From assembly GCA_946549035.1 (NCBI GenBank), contig CAMNQH010000018.1:1-56102 (forward strand): a stretch of 56,102 nucleotides of DNA, in the 5' to 3' direction. Positions 16,839 to 25,427 of the stretch are shown here, one piece after another. Under the pieces are notes generated by a model. It was not told the origin of the DNA. It did not search any database and worked only from the letters and a program-made list of their open reading frames with translations. This DNA comes from an uncultured Lachnospiraceae bacterium. GTDB lineage: Bacteria; Bacillota; Clostridia; Lachnospirales; Lachnospiraceae. The stretch's first letter is position 1. The number at the start of each line of letters is the position of its first letter. A program made the translations under genes and the position numbers.

Positions 16839-16984
16839 CGTTTTCACCCCCTCTCTTTATATGGAAAGAGCCAGACAGGGAATCCCGCTTGGCTCTTGGA
16901 AACTTCTTGCCTTCTTATTCATTTTTCTCTATTTTCTCCATGCTCATTTCACTAAACATGGATTTAAAGCTCAAATAATCAGAT

Positions 16985-17394
16985 TTAAAAGATCCTTAAT
17001 ATCCGCAATTTACCTTTTACTCTAATTGCAGCTCCAGAATTTTGATAAACGTTCACTGCCATATTGGCTGTAGCTTCCAGTCGAAAAAAATAAGTACTTG
17101 TCACATAATGATCACCGCTTATGGCAGGAGAAAAGTCTACCGAATGTCGTGCATTTGTAGTTGTATTAAGTATACTTATCCCCCTTTTCCCAGAACTGTT
17201 TGAAGCAAAATTGGCTTCAACATACAGAATGTACAGCCCAGGAACGACAGAAGTATTTGTGGAAGAGATAGTAGTCCATGAACCAGAAGCAACATTTGAT
17301 TCACCGGATGATTCTGTGATCAGTAAATTTAGTTTATCCTGTTTATCATTATGAGGGTGATTAATAGCAGCTTTCCCCGCCAAACCCGTGTTTA
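16985..17394 (-). CDS. silent alternative fibre head (form B), no start codon
   Basis: A 5'-less cassette. It reads LNTGLAGK from the right inverted repeat, then AAINHPHNDKQDKLNLL and a 128-residue head ending KGKLRILRIF. It resembles head A in layout: GLYILYVEANFASNSSGKRG against GYYILTADTNFSKNGTGFRLG, so the two are probably the same fold with different binding surfaces. No ATG with a ribosome site precedes it, and an in-frame TAA lies 30 bases upstream of the repeat. It is therefore probably not expressed as it stands and would become the fibre C-terminus after inversion. Confidence 0.85.
17371..17394 (-). repeat. inverted repeat, right copy (crossover site)
   Basis: The exact reverse complement of 13812-13835 (24 of 24 bases). 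It lies at the 5' end of silent head B and 62 bp before the recombinase start codon. Confidence 0.92.
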
Positions 17395-17455
17395 GTTCAC
17401 TTCCCTCTTTGCCTATAAGCAGTTACAGGGTAAGATGATTTTGGAGGTGGCTTTT

Positions 17456-18451
17456 ATGGCAGAAATAAGGGATGTAATCATCCAAAATATTACAGCATCA
17501 TTAAAAGGCAAGGTAACGGAGGATGCATTAACAACGATTCAGGACGTCTTAGTAATTCAGCTTGCCAAGTATGAAATTCAGGAGAGGTGCACGGAAGTTG
17601 CGGAAGTGGATACTACGGCAGAAAAATATCTCAGAAAATTTATTGCCACAAAAAGAATAGAAGGGACAGCCGAATCTACATTAAAGAGATATGGTGAAAT
17701 GAACCTGAAAGTAATTCAGTTTCTAAAGAAACCATTGCACGAGATAACAACCTATGATTTGCGATTTTATCTGTCAATGTGCAGACAGCAGAATCATGTC
17801 AGCAACCGAACCTTGGACGGGATGCGAAGATGTATCTCATCCTTTTTTGGGTGGTTATCGGCAGAAGGAATGATTGGAAGGAATCCATGCGCGGCGTTGG
17901 CTCAGATTAAGTATAAGAAGACGGTCAAAAAGCCGTTTTCAGCCACCGATCTGGAAAAACTTCGGAAAGCGTGTAAGCAGGAACGAGATCTTGCTTTAGT
18001 AGATTTTCTTTACTCTACCGGATGCAGAGTTTCGGAAATATCCAGGCTGGATATATCAGACGTAGACTTTGAACGAATGGAATGTACGGTGCTGGGGAAA
18101 GGGAATAAGGAACGAATAGTATATTTGTCTCCGGTGGCAGGGATGCATCTGCAAGAGTATCTGGCATTCAGAAAAGATACTTCCAATGCCTTGTTTTCAG
18201 GAAAAGGAGGGGAACGTTTAGGAAAAAATGGAATAGAAGCGGTAATTAAAAGAATCGGAAGCATGGCGGGGGTTGAAAATGCCCATCCGCATCGGTTTAG
18301 AAGAACATTAGCGACAAATTTGTTAGATAGAGGTATGAATATTCAGGATGTGGCCGCTATCCTGGGACACGCGGATTTAAAAACGACTCAGATTTACTGT
18401 TATATCAGCCAGTCTAATGTGAAAGCGGCTTTTCATAAATACGCTGCATAA
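17456..18451 (+). CDS. tyrosine recombinase, putative fibre invertase
   Basis: A 331-residue XerC/D-like recombinase. ATG 17456 is chosen because GGAGGTGG precedes it. The N-terminal SAM-like core-binding domain (about 55-150) includes ATKRIEGTAESTLKRYGEMN. The catalytic domain has the first Arg in STGCRVSEISRLD (about 191), HPHRFRRTLATNLL (His-x-x-Arg, about 277-280), LGHADLKTTQIY with the nucleophile Tyr near 313. There is no excisionase gene nearby. It lies against a 24-bp inverted repeat that joins two fibre heads, so fibre inversion is its most likely job. It could instead be the integrase of the element. Confidence 0.85.
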   Translation: MAEIRDVIIQNITASLKGKVTEDALTTIQDVLVIQLAKYEIQERCTEVAEVDTTAEKYLRKFIATKRIEGTAESTLKRYGEMNLKVIQFLKKPLHEITTYDLRFYLSMCRQQNHVSNRTLDGMRRCISSFFGWLSAEGMIGRNPCAALAQIKYKKTVKKPFSATDLEKLRKACKQERDLALVDFLYSTGCRVSEISRLDISDVDFERMECTVLGKGNKERIVYLSPVAGMHLQEYLAFRKDTSNALFSGKGGERLGKNGIEAVIKRIGSMAGVENAHPHRFRRTLATNLLDRGMNIQDVAAILGHADLKTTQIYCYISQSNVKAAFHKYAA

Positions 18452-18511
18452 ACGTATCATAATGAAAGATTCCCTTATTCGCTGAAGGGGATTTGGTTAT
18501 AAGAAATTTTT

Positions 18512-18540
18512 ACTCCGGAAAAACGCCGGAGTTGTTTTTG
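18512..18540 (+). terminator. terminator after the recombinase gene
   Basis: The arms ACTCCGG (18512-18518) and CCGGAGT (18526-18532) are followed by TGTTTTTG. It ends the tailocin block on the right. Between it and the promoter at 18627 I see nothing coding. Confidence 0.8.
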
Positions 18541-18626
18541 TACATAAAATTGTCTGGGATTGGCGCTAATATGAAGTAATGTAAGGGCGGCAAAATAAGT
18601 GGAACGTGTTTGGGTAATGGGTGTGC

Positions 18627-18654
18627 TTGACATCTTATGTTGTCTGAATATAAT
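18627..18654 (+). promoter_or_regulatory. promoter of the HAD/radical SAM genes
   Basis: TTGACA (18627-18632), 16-bp spacer, TATAAT (18649-18654). The 334-base gap 18452-18785 otherwise holds only the terminator and a possible 22-codon leader at 18690-18758 after GGAAAAGGAAAA, which I do not count as a gene. Confidence 0.72.
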
Positions 18655-18785
18655 GGTATATAGAGCATAGTGTTGGAAAAGGAAAATATATGAGAGGTTT
18701 TGTCTTGAAAAAACATCTCATACAATTGGAAATATTGCGGATAAGTAACAGGGCATAAAGAACCGAGCTGCTAGGAGGAGGGGAA

Positions 18786-19493
18786 ATGATAAAAGTAATT
18801 CTATGGGATATTGACGGAACCTTACTGGATTTTGCCAGGGCAGAGCATGAGGCTCTGAAAAAATGTTTTCTGAGGTTTGGGATGGGAGTTTGCACGGATG
18901 AAATGATAGCCCAATACTCTGTGATCAATCAGGGGTATTGGGAACGACTGGAAAGAGGCGAGCTGAGTAAAAAGGAAGTGCTGGAGGGACGTTTCCGGGA
19001 GTTTTTTGAAAGAGAGGGATTGGAGACGGGGCAGGTATCTGATTTTAATCTGGAATATCAAGTCAGGCTGGGAGATACGGTTTATTTTCAGGATCATGCA
19101 GATAAACTGGTGCAGGAGCTGAAAGGACAAGTAAAGCAGTATGCCGTTACAAACGGAACCCGAACGGCTCAGAAAAGAAAGCTGGAAAATTCCGGTTTGA
19201 ATAAAACACTTGACGGAGCCTTTATCTCAGATGAAATTGGCGCAGAAAAGCCGAATCCTGCTTTTTTTGAATATGTTTGGAACAGAATAGGATTTTATGA
19301 TCCAAAAGAGGTTTTAATTGTGGGAGATTCCCTTACCAGCGATATGCTGGGGGGAATGCAGGCAGGAATCCTGTGCTGCTGGTATAATCCCAAGGGGCTA
19401 ATAAATCAGACAACCATACAGCCGGATTATGAATTGAATAATCTTTGGCAGGTAAAAGAGATTTTGCATAAATCTACGGCAATGGAGTTATAA
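18786..19493 (+). CDS. HAD-family nucleotidase (YjjG/YfnB-like)
   Basis: A 235-residue haloacid-dehalogenase hydrolase. Motif I is DIDGTLLDF (nucleophile Asp near residue 9), motif II is AVTNGT, motif III is the Lys in GAEKPNPAFF, and motif IV is VGDSLTSDMLGG. A helical cap follows motif I. The best family match by pattern is YjjG/YfnB, nucleotidases that clear non-canonical pyrimidine nucleotides. Other HAD phosphatases cannot be excluded. GGAGGAGGGG precedes ATG 18786. The radical SAM gene follows after 34 bases. Confidence 0.82.
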   Translation: MIKVILWDIDGTLLDFARAEHEALKKCFLRFGMGVCTDEMIAQYSVINQGYWERLERGELSKKEVLEGRFREFFEREGLETGQVSDFNLEYQVRLGDTVYFQDHADKLVQELKGQVKQYAVTNGTRTAQKRKLENSGLNKTLDGAFISDEIGAEKPNPAFFEYVWNRIGFYDPKEVLIVGDSLTSDMLGGMQAGILCCWYNPKGLINQTTIQPDYELNNLWQVKEILHKSTAMEL

Positions 19494-19527
19494 TAGGCAG
19501 ATTCAGGGGAGAGAGGAAGTGCATGGA

Positions 19528-20961
19528 ATGAAGATCAGATTTGTGGAACCAGGAAACAGGCCCTATCGGCCTTCTATTTTGAATCATATTGTCTATGATC
19601 GTTATATCAGGACTCCGTCTGTAGGGTTGAATACACTGGCTACGATTGTTCAGAAGAAAGTTCCTAATACACGAATGTACAGTGAGTCCATTTCACGGCT
19701 GGTAATGAAAGATATCCTGGATGCGGATATTATTTTTATTGGGATATTTACCTTTAATGCCCGTCGGGGCTATGCGCTGGCCCGATATTTTAAGAAGCAC
19801 AGTAAGGCGGTGGTTGTGCTGGGCGGGCTTCATGCATCTATGAATTATCCGGAGGCAGTGAAGTATTGTGATTATGTGCTTTTGGGGGAAGGGGATGAGT
19901 CTGTCCTGGATATGGTTTGGGCTGTTCAGAAAAAGAAGACGCCGGATTTTTTAGGGGTTGTATATCTGAAAAATGGAAAGCTGATTCATACCGGGGAGCG
20001 CAAGCCCCCAGAGAAGTTTGAGACGATTCCCAATAAGAATCTGGTTTATCGGTATCGGGAAATGGCAGGGCACAATACCTTGTGGGGACAAGTTCATGCT
20101 TCCAGGGGGTGTCCTCATAATTGTGATTATTGCGCTTTGGTACGCCATTTTGGAAGACGTGTCAGAACCAGAACGCCGGAAAATGTGGTGGAAGATATCC
20201 GTCGGACCATTGCGTTTCAGGAAAAAGGCCATCACCGCCTGCTGAAGGCGCTGTGGATTACTGACGACAACTTTTTTGCAGACCGGGACTGGGCCATGGC
20301 GGTGCTTCAAAAGATCATTGACAGCAATATCCGCTATTGCTTTACCGTACAGGCCAGGTGGGAGGTGGGCCTGGATGATGAAATGCTTTTTCTTCTGAAA
20401 CGGGCCGGGTTTGTAGAGATTGCCATGGGGATAGAGTTTATAGACGATGATGCTTTTCAACAATATCACAAAAAAAGTACGAAAAAAGATATTATTGCGG
20501 CAATTCAAAATATCAAACGCCATGGCCTTTCTGTTCGAGGATTATTTATTTTGGGGGCGGACAGCCATACCGTAGGAGTAGGAGAGCGTCTGGCTGATTT
20601 TGTTATAGAGCAGGGAATTCAGGGCGTCTTGATTCAATGTATGTATTTTGTCCCAGGGACGCCGGTATATGAGGCCAATAAAGAACGGCTGCTCCATCAA
20701 AATTGGGACAAATATAACGGAAATGCAGTCCATTGGCCTAAATCTATGACGCCTTATGAATTACAGCTGGAGAATATAAAGGCCAGCAAAAAAATTTATT
20801 CGTTCTCAAGATTAATACATGCCCTGATTCATGAGGACAGATTACATAAGCTGTTGTTTTTGGGGGAATATGCTTGGTATATCAGCATACGGAAGGACTT
20901 GAAAAAGGAGCTTCCTTATTTGAAAAAAATAAGCGTGAGGCGTCCTGAAAATGTTACATGA
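19528..20961 (+). CDS. B12-binding-type radical SAM protein, substrate unknown
   Basis: A 477-residue protein. ATG 19528 is preferred over the GTG at 19519, which touches the ribosome site GGGGAGAGAGG. Residues about 25-150 have the Rossmann pattern of a cobalamin-binding domain (DIIFIGIFTFNARRGYALARYF, VVLGGLHASMNYPEAVKY, VLLGEGDES). The radical SAM cluster motif is CPHNCDYC near residue 195, followed by ITDDNFF and MGIEFIDDDAF segments. The C-terminal part is family-specific. Such proteins methylate or rearrange unactivated carbons, or belong to the related MiaB-like/BchE-like classes. Nothing nearby identifies the substrate. Confidence 0.85.
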   Translation: MKIRFVEPGNRPYRPSILNHIVYDRYIRTPSVGLNTLATIVQKKVPNTRMYSESISRLVMKDILDADIIFIGIFTFNARRGYALARYFKKHSKAVVVLGGLHASMNYPEAVKYCDYVLLGEGDESVLDMVWAVQKKKTPDFLGVVYLKNGKLIHTGERKPPEKFETIPNKNLVYRYREMAGHNTLWGQVHASRGCPHNCDYCALVRHFGRRVRTRTPENVVEDIRRTIAFQEKGHHRLLKALWITDDNFFADRDWAMAVLQKIIDSNIRYCFTVQARWEVGLDDEMLFLLKRAGFVEIAMGIEFIDDDAFQQYHKKSTKKDIIAAIQNIKRHGLSVRGLFILGADSHTVGVGERLADFVIEQGIQGVLIQCMYFVPGTPVYEANKERLLHQNWDKYNGNAVHWPKSMTPYELQLENIKASKKIYSFSRLIHALIHEDRLHKLLFLGEYAWYISIRKDLKKELPYLKKISVRRPENVT

Positions 20962-20987
20962 AGCGGCTGTGTCCTGCGAGAAACATG

Positions 20988-21014
20988 CTGGCTCCCTTGT
21001 GAATGGGGAGCCAG
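20988..21014. terminator. hairpin between converging genes
   Basis: CTGGCTCCC (20988-20996) pairs with GGGGAGCCAG (21005-21014). It sits between a rightward and a leftward gene, so a bidirectional terminator is likely. The T tract is poor, so confidence is moderate. Confidence 0.55.
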
Positions 21015-21044
21015 GGGCGGTGAAGCGGGCTGTTCTGTTTATAT

Positions 21045-21632
21045 TTAGGAAATTTCCAGCCGCACGATTTTGCGGTGAGGGTATTCGGTAAGATTTAACC
21101 AGATTTTGGAGCGGAGAAGCTTTTGAAACTCCTTTTTGTTCATAACGTTGATGGGATAGGCCAAAGTCATTTCCATATCAGAACCGGGAGGCAGGGCAAA
21201 TTGTTCCCCAGGCATATTCGGATTCAGCGTCAGGAAGGAAGACTCATCGAATTCTGTGAGATAGTTTATTCCCACCAGGGGGAAATTGAATAGGGAAATC
21301 CCTGCGTCTGTGCCCTGCTGATTGTCTGCGTTTTTACAGGAAAGTGTTACCAATATATAATAAGAGGTAAAGTCGCTGATCAGGTCGCTGTTGACTTGGT
21401 ATTTTTCTCTAAAGTCGGAGACCTCCATCCATTCACACCCCACTACCTGGACGCTATAGCCCGGGGCGGCTTCCTCTGAATTATGGTTGAAGTCGTTTTC
21501 CAGGGGGACGATTTCGTTCATGGAATATTCTAAAGTTTCCCCAAGGTTCATCTCATTGTTTACCCTATAAATGCGCAGGGCAAAAAGCAGGAGGATCAGA
21601 CACAAGGCACATACGGTCAATGTTTTTTTCAT
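21045..21632 (-). CDS. membrane-anchored exported protein (DUF5028-like)
   Basis: A 195-residue protein with an uncleaved or cleaved N-terminal hydrophobic segment (TLTVCALCLILLLFALRIY) and an exported domain. A central beta-rich part (YYILVTLSCKNADNQ) and a late FALPPGSDMEMTLAYPINVM segment resemble extracellular DUF5028-type domains in Lachnospiraceae ABC loci. It is the last gene of the leftward operon, and its start overlaps the stop of the ATPase gene. Function unknown. An accessory or sensor role for the transporter is inferred. Confidence 0.72.
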   Translation of the reverse strand: MKKTLTVCALCLILLLFALRIYRVNNEMNLGETLEYSMNEIVPLENDFNHNSEEAAPGYSVQVVGCEWMEVSDFREKYQVNSDLISDFTSYYILVTLSCKNADNQQGTDAGISLFNFPLVGINYLTEFDESSFLTLNPNMPGEQFALPPGSDMEMTLAYPINVMNKKEFQKLLRSKIWLNLTEYPHRKIVRLEIS

Positions 21633-22291
21633 TTTGGCTCCTCCTTGTTGTTTGGGAATATTTTTGTAAATTCACCTGCTGTCAGCTCCAGAATTTCATC
21701 TGCGGTTTTCTTTAAAAAATCAGCGTCATGGCAAGAGAGGATTACCAAGGCTCCCCGTTCCTTTTCTTTTTTTACCAAATCCATAACGAGAGCAACACCG
21801 GAAGCGTCTAAAGCGTTGGTGGGCTCGTCTAAAATAATAATGTCAGGCTGCTCCATCAGGGCGGCAGCAATTCCCAGCCGTTGCTTCATACCCAGGGAAT
21901 ATTTCTTGTATTTCTTTTTTTCGGTAGCAGAAAGCCCTACTTGTTCCAGCCAATTTGAGACGGTTTCTTTTGAGGCAATTTCCCTGATTTGTGCTAAGAG
22001 CATCAAGTTCTGAAATCCGCTGTATCGGTCCAAAAACGCGGGATTTTCCAGGAGAAATCCTACGCTTTTGGGAAATTCTATATCTTTTCCAAGAACAGCG
22101 CCGTCAATGGATATGGTGCCACTCGTAGGGTGAATCAGTCCCAGGAGAGCCCGCATTAACATCGTTTTTCCGGAACCATTGACGCCGCAAAGGCCGTATA
22201 TGTTGCCGGATTCCATAGTGAAGGAAAGGTCGTTTAGTACTTTTTGATACCGGATAATTTTTGTTATGTGTTCTGCTTTGATATAAGTCAT
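21629..22291 (-). CDS. ABC transporter ATP-binding protein
   Basis: A 220-residue ATPase. Walker A is GVNGSGKT (about 37-44), the signature motif is YSLGMKQRLGIA, Walker B is DIIILDEPTNALD, and the switch His is in LSCHDAD. It is of the type exporting peptides, lantibiotics or antibiotics (CcmA/BcrA-like). ATGA overlaps with the permease gene upstream and the DUF5028-like gene downstream show one translationally coupled operon. Confidence 0.92.
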   Translation of the reverse strand: MTYIKAEHITKIIRYQKVLNDLSFTMESGNIYGLCGVNGSGKTMLMRALLGLIHPTSGTISIDGAVLGKDIEFPKSVGFLLENPAFLDRYSGFQNLMLLAQIREIASKETVSNWLEQVGLSATEKKKYKKYSLGMKQRLGIAAALMEQPDIIILDEPTNALDASGVALVMDLVKKEKERGALVILSCHDADFLKKTADEILELTAGEFTKIFPNNKEEPK

Positions 22292-23142
22292 AGTTCGTAC
22301 ACTCCGTTTGTGATATCGTGGGATTGAAAACGGATCAGCCCCACAATGATAGTAATAAAAATAAAAAATAACGCTAAGGCAATACCAGTTCCGTAAGATA
22401 CGCCTTCATTCATATACCAGTTGTACCGCAGCAGCATACCATAATTCCCCAGCAGTGCAGGATGCATGGCATATGCAGAGCAAATCAGGATGACAGAGGT
22501 GCAAAGAAAGCCGAATAAGGGTTTCAGAAATAGGGACAAGGTCATCTGCAGGATATTCAGCGCCAGGGAGATTAGTAATGGAAGTAAAAACGTATACCAT
22601 GGCAGCAGGGGGGAGGCGTCCGAGGGCTGGTCTGTCAATTGGAACAGTATCTGGATCACTCTAGGGTGTAAATTGGCTGTAAGAGGGCGTTTCCACAGGA
22701 TACACAGGAAAAGAGCCGTAAGGAGCACGATCAAATAAAAACATGTGGTGCAGCATAGGTTCCAGAAACATTTGGAAAGCCACCAGTTTTTCCGGGAGCC
22801 CGAACGACACAAAATTTGGGGGCCAATGTCCTGCATGTCCCGGAAGGGGTAGTGAAGCGTCAAAAAGGCGGGCATAGCCAACAGCAGAATCCAGATCACT
22901 GGAAACAAAAATACGGTTCCATCCTGGGGACGGTATACTTTCATTCCGCCGTAAAGATACATCCAAAAGTCTCCAAAGGAAACAGAGATTTTGGGAAATA
23001 TCCCCGCCCTGTCATAGGCGCATATCCGGTTCCAAAAGTCAGCGAACATGACAAGGGTCATGAAAAAGGGGGCCAGGGTGATCATTTTATTTTTCCATAG
23101 GCCGTTTTCCAAATCCCAGCCCAGAATTTTAGTAAATCTCAT
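22288..23142 (-). CDS. ABC transporter permease
   Basis: A 284-residue membrane protein with about six hydrophobic segments, for example MITLAPFFMTLVMFADFW, LFPVIWILLLAMPAFLTL, FYLIVLLTALFLCIL and GIALALFFIFITIIVGLI. It overlaps the ATPase gene by four bases and the preceding permease gene by 14, so it is clearly a transporter subunit. It is probably one half of a heterodimeric exporter with the frameshifted permease encoded just before it. Confidence 0.82.
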   Translation of the reverse strand: MRFTKILGWDLENGLWKNKMITLAPFFMTLVMFADFWNRICAYDRAGIFPKISVSFGDFWMYLYGGMKVYRPQDGTVFLFPVIWILLLAMPAFLTLHYPFRDMQDIGPQILCRSGSRKNWWLSKCFWNLCCTTCFYLIVLLTALFLCILWKRPLTANLHPRVIQILFQLTDQPSDASPLLPWYTFLLPLLISLALNILQMTLSLFLKPLFGFLCTSVILICSAYAMHPALLGNYGMLLRYNWYMNEGVSYGTGIALALFFIFITIIVGLIRFQSHDITNGVYEL

Positions 23143-24000
23143 GTTTTCTCTCCCATATCATTGTCACGGTAAGGGTTATGATAAGGAATAACACAAATTC
23201 CCCCAGAATAACGTCCCAGGATGCTTTGTGGGAGGTTTGGGCTCCCCGCAAAAAGAGCAAAGGAGATATTTCCTTGTAAACCTTATCGGTAGATACATAT
23301 AAAAACCGCCCTCCCCATTGAATGCCCAGACATAAAAGCATGGGGACAATCACATTTATCACCTTATATTTTATAAATGTACAGGCGGCAAGGCTGATGC
23401 AGCCTAATATTCCGCCGAATAAAAAATCAATGACAAGATACAGGAAAACATATAAGAAGGGCGCGGTGTAATATAGGGAGGACATCAGGGAATGGTAAAA
23501 TACACTGTAGTGGACGTCGTAAAGTACCACAGGGGTTACGGCAGGAAAAACATCGCGGTACAAAGCAGGCTGAATATCAAAGGAATCGTCATTGCCAGTG
23601 CCCCGGAAAAGAAGACGGCAATGTATTTTGACAGGAAATAAGCTTTTTTTCCCGCCAGCACCACGGTCATTCGGGCATATCCATTCCTCTTTTCTTCACA
23701 GTAGGACCAGCCGTAGGGGAGGGCTGTCAGCAGCGGAAAAATGAAAAAGAACAGGGAGGAGCCAAGAGAATATCCTTCTCCGCCAATCCAGTGATTAAAC
23801 AAGGTAAATACGGCATGGTAGGGGTTTATGGAATAATCCGCTTCTTGTAAAACGTAATGTTCCAACTGCAGATAGTCCTGGTAAACCCCGGCGTTGTAAA
23901 TGAGGCAGAGCATGGAAAGGCTGCATCCAATGAAAAGGGAAATGATAAAATATTTGTTGCCGAAGGACTTTTTTAATTCTATTTTTAAAAGATTGCGCAT
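23129..24000 (-). pseudogene. second ABC permease, split by a one-base frameshift
   Basis: Two adjoining frames (154 residues from 24000, 144 residues ending at 23129) make one permease of about 290 residues. The first ends LLCTAMFFLP and the second continues in another frame with PAVTPVVLYDVHYSVF. Adding one T to the five-T run (A5 on the + strand at 23546-23550) joins them as AMFFPAVTPVVLYDV, without loss. The start MRNLLKIELKKSFGNKYF and later hydrophobic helices are normal for these permeases. The break may be real, a slippage-prone switch, or a sequencing error in a homopolymer. The downstream genes look intact. Confidence 0.78.
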
Positions 24001-24024
24001 AATTTTGCTCCTATTGCCAGAAGA

Positions 24025-24849
24025 TTACAGTCCAAGATCTACAAATTTCCAAAGCTCCTGTTCGCAGTGATAGTCAATGCACAGGTATAGGTTTTCTTTT
24101 TCACACTGCTCCATGTCCACAGGGAATGCAATGGTTGTATCAAAAGAATCGCCTTTTTCCAGTTCGTAATCACAATAGCCCCATCCCATTTCATCAATTC
24201 CGGTGGAAGAGGAGAAATAAGCGGGATGTGAAATAAGCTTTACTTTGTTTGTTTCTGGTTCCCAGTAGACCAAGTTTATGTCATTTATACTTTGCGTTTC
24301 GGAAGGTTCGTAGCTGATATTCTTGATATTCAGATTGCATTTTAAGAGGGGGCCGTCCGCTAGAGACCGGACACTTGGTACGCCGGTGGCGACGTCATAG
24401 AGGTCTGATATATAGGTCTGGTCCGGATTAATGTCCGCCGCTTCACAGCTCTCAAAAATGGCGGCGTCTTGTATGGTATATTCACTGCCGGTTTGATATT
24501 CCGTGTCGGAGATCCAGTAGACAGTGGGAACGGGAGCGCCTAGAGCATACAGGCTGCCGTTGTTTTTTACTTCGTCTTTTGCAGCGGTGGGTACGGATTG
24601 TGCCATAATCTCTAATTCTTCCTGTGAGGGTTCCTGGCTTTCCTGGGAAGGCTCTTGGCTTTCTGGTGAGGGCTCTTGATGATCCGAAGAAGACGGCTGG
24701 TTTTTGTCAGCGATGTCTTGAGGCTCTGAGGAAATGTCTGGCAGATTGTCAGGAATATTTTTGGGGGTTTTGGAGCCGCAGGCAGTGAGAAGAAAGAGTG
24801 TGCATAAGACGGCGGCTCCCAGGGCGTATGTTTTTTTTCGATGTAACAT
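24025..24849 (-). CDS. lipoprotein of the DUF5027 type
   Basis: A 274-residue lipoprotein. The signal peptide (RKKTYALGAAVLCTLFLLTACG) ends in LTAC, with lipidated Cys near 23. A Ser/Glu/Pro linker with repeated QEPS units follows to about residue 78. The folded exported domain has segments GAPVPTVYWISDTEYQTGSEYTIQDAAIFES and LNIKNISYEP. It resembles DUF5027 lipoproteins linked to ABC exporters in Lachnospiraceae. It precedes the permease genes by 24 bases. It may help capture or recognise the exported molecule. Function is unproven. Confidence 0.78.
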   Translation of the reverse strand: MLHRKKTYALGAAVLCTLFLLTACGSKTPKNIPDNLPDISSEPQDIADKNQPSSSDHQEPSPESQEPSQESQEPSQEELEIMAQSVPTAAKDEVKNNGSLYALGAPVPTVYWISDTEYQTGSEYTIQDAAIFESCEAADINPDQTYISDLYDVATGVPSVRSLADGPLLKCNLNIKNISYEPSETQSINDINLVYWEPETNKVKLISHPAYFSSSTGIDEMGWGYCDYELEKGDSFDTTIAFPVDMEQCEKENLYLCIDYHCEQELWKFVDLGL

Positions 24850-24961
24850 GTTAGTTTCCTTTCTTTTGAGGGACCGGGCATGGTTGTTTCATGCCCGGTG
24901 AGAGTTATTACTTTGATGGATGTATGGCATATGCATAATTTCCTGCACAATCGGGACTCCA

Positions 24962-25345
24962 CTAGCCAAACAGACGTATGGATGTGCCGGGATCAGGGGT
25001 TGTAATACTTAATTTACAGTTATCGAAACCGGATTCTTTGATGGTATTGCGAACCCTGCGTTTTTCTCCCGCTGGAACGTCGCCGTATCCATTTAAAGTA
25101 AGATTGGCTCCGCCCACAGTCAAGGAGCGAACGCGGATTTTAGCTCCGGTATTATGAACGTAATGAGAACTCGTATCTTGCTTTGCCCGCAATTCTGTAG
25201 TTGCAGCAAGATCATAGCTGATAAAAAAGCTGGGAAGCCTGGTATCGCTTGTATTTGCGGCGTGAACTGGTACGGCTGATAGTAAAGTAATAGCCGCAGC
25301 AGACAGTGCGATGGAGGCTCTTAATTTTTTTCTTATTTTGTTCAT
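24962..25345 (-). CDS. secreted peptide, probably cut short by a TAG codon
   Basis: A 127-residue protein with a clear signal peptide (LRASIALSAAAITLLSAVPVHA, cleavage after residue 29). The mature part is about 98 residues with no recognised domain. After the TAG stop, the same frame stays open for 17 more codons and reads WSPDCAGNYAYAIHPSK to TAA at 24908. That looks like a natural C-terminus, so a sense codon may have mutated. It sits between agrD and the transporter genes on the same strand, so it could be a bacteriocin-like or signalling substrate of the exporter. This role is inference. Confidence 0.7.
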   Translation of the reverse strand: MNKIRKKLRASIALSAAAITLLSAVPVHAANTSDTRLPSFFISYDLAATTELRAKQDTSSHYVHNTGAKIRVRSLTVGGANLTLNGYGDVPAGEKRRVRNTIKESGFDNCKLSITTPDPGTSIRLFG

Positions 25346-25427
25346 TTACTTCATCCTCTCTTTGGAATCTTAGTTGAATAGCAACTGGGTATTCTGTTCA
25401 ATTAAGAAATTGTAGGTTTTAGCAATA

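Larger units (their letters stand above)
13812..17394. mobile_element. putative invertible segment: fibre heads plus lysis genes
   Basis: This 3.58-kb segment is bounded by a perfect 24-bp inverted repeat. It contains, in order: fibre head A (+), two toxin/antitoxin units, amidase (-), holin (-), a small membrane protein (-) and silent fibre head B (-). A tyrosine recombinase gene starts 62 bp to the right. On inversion, head B would be fused to the fibre gene and the small membrane protein, holin, amidase and toxins would all read in the same direction as the tail operon. Reading frames across the repeat match in both orientations. Inversion itself is inferred, not seen. Confidence 0.82.

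Noticed and set aside
16868-16900. Hairpin AAGAGCCA/TGGCTCTT upstream of the lysis genes as a terminator
   Set aside because: The stem is good, but neither strand has a convincing T tract after it. It may be an RNA-processing or attenuating structure, which cannot be decided by eye.
18690-18758. 22-codon leader peptide before the HAD gene
   Set aside because: A purine-rich site precedes it, but there is no attenuator or conserved feature to support a real gene.
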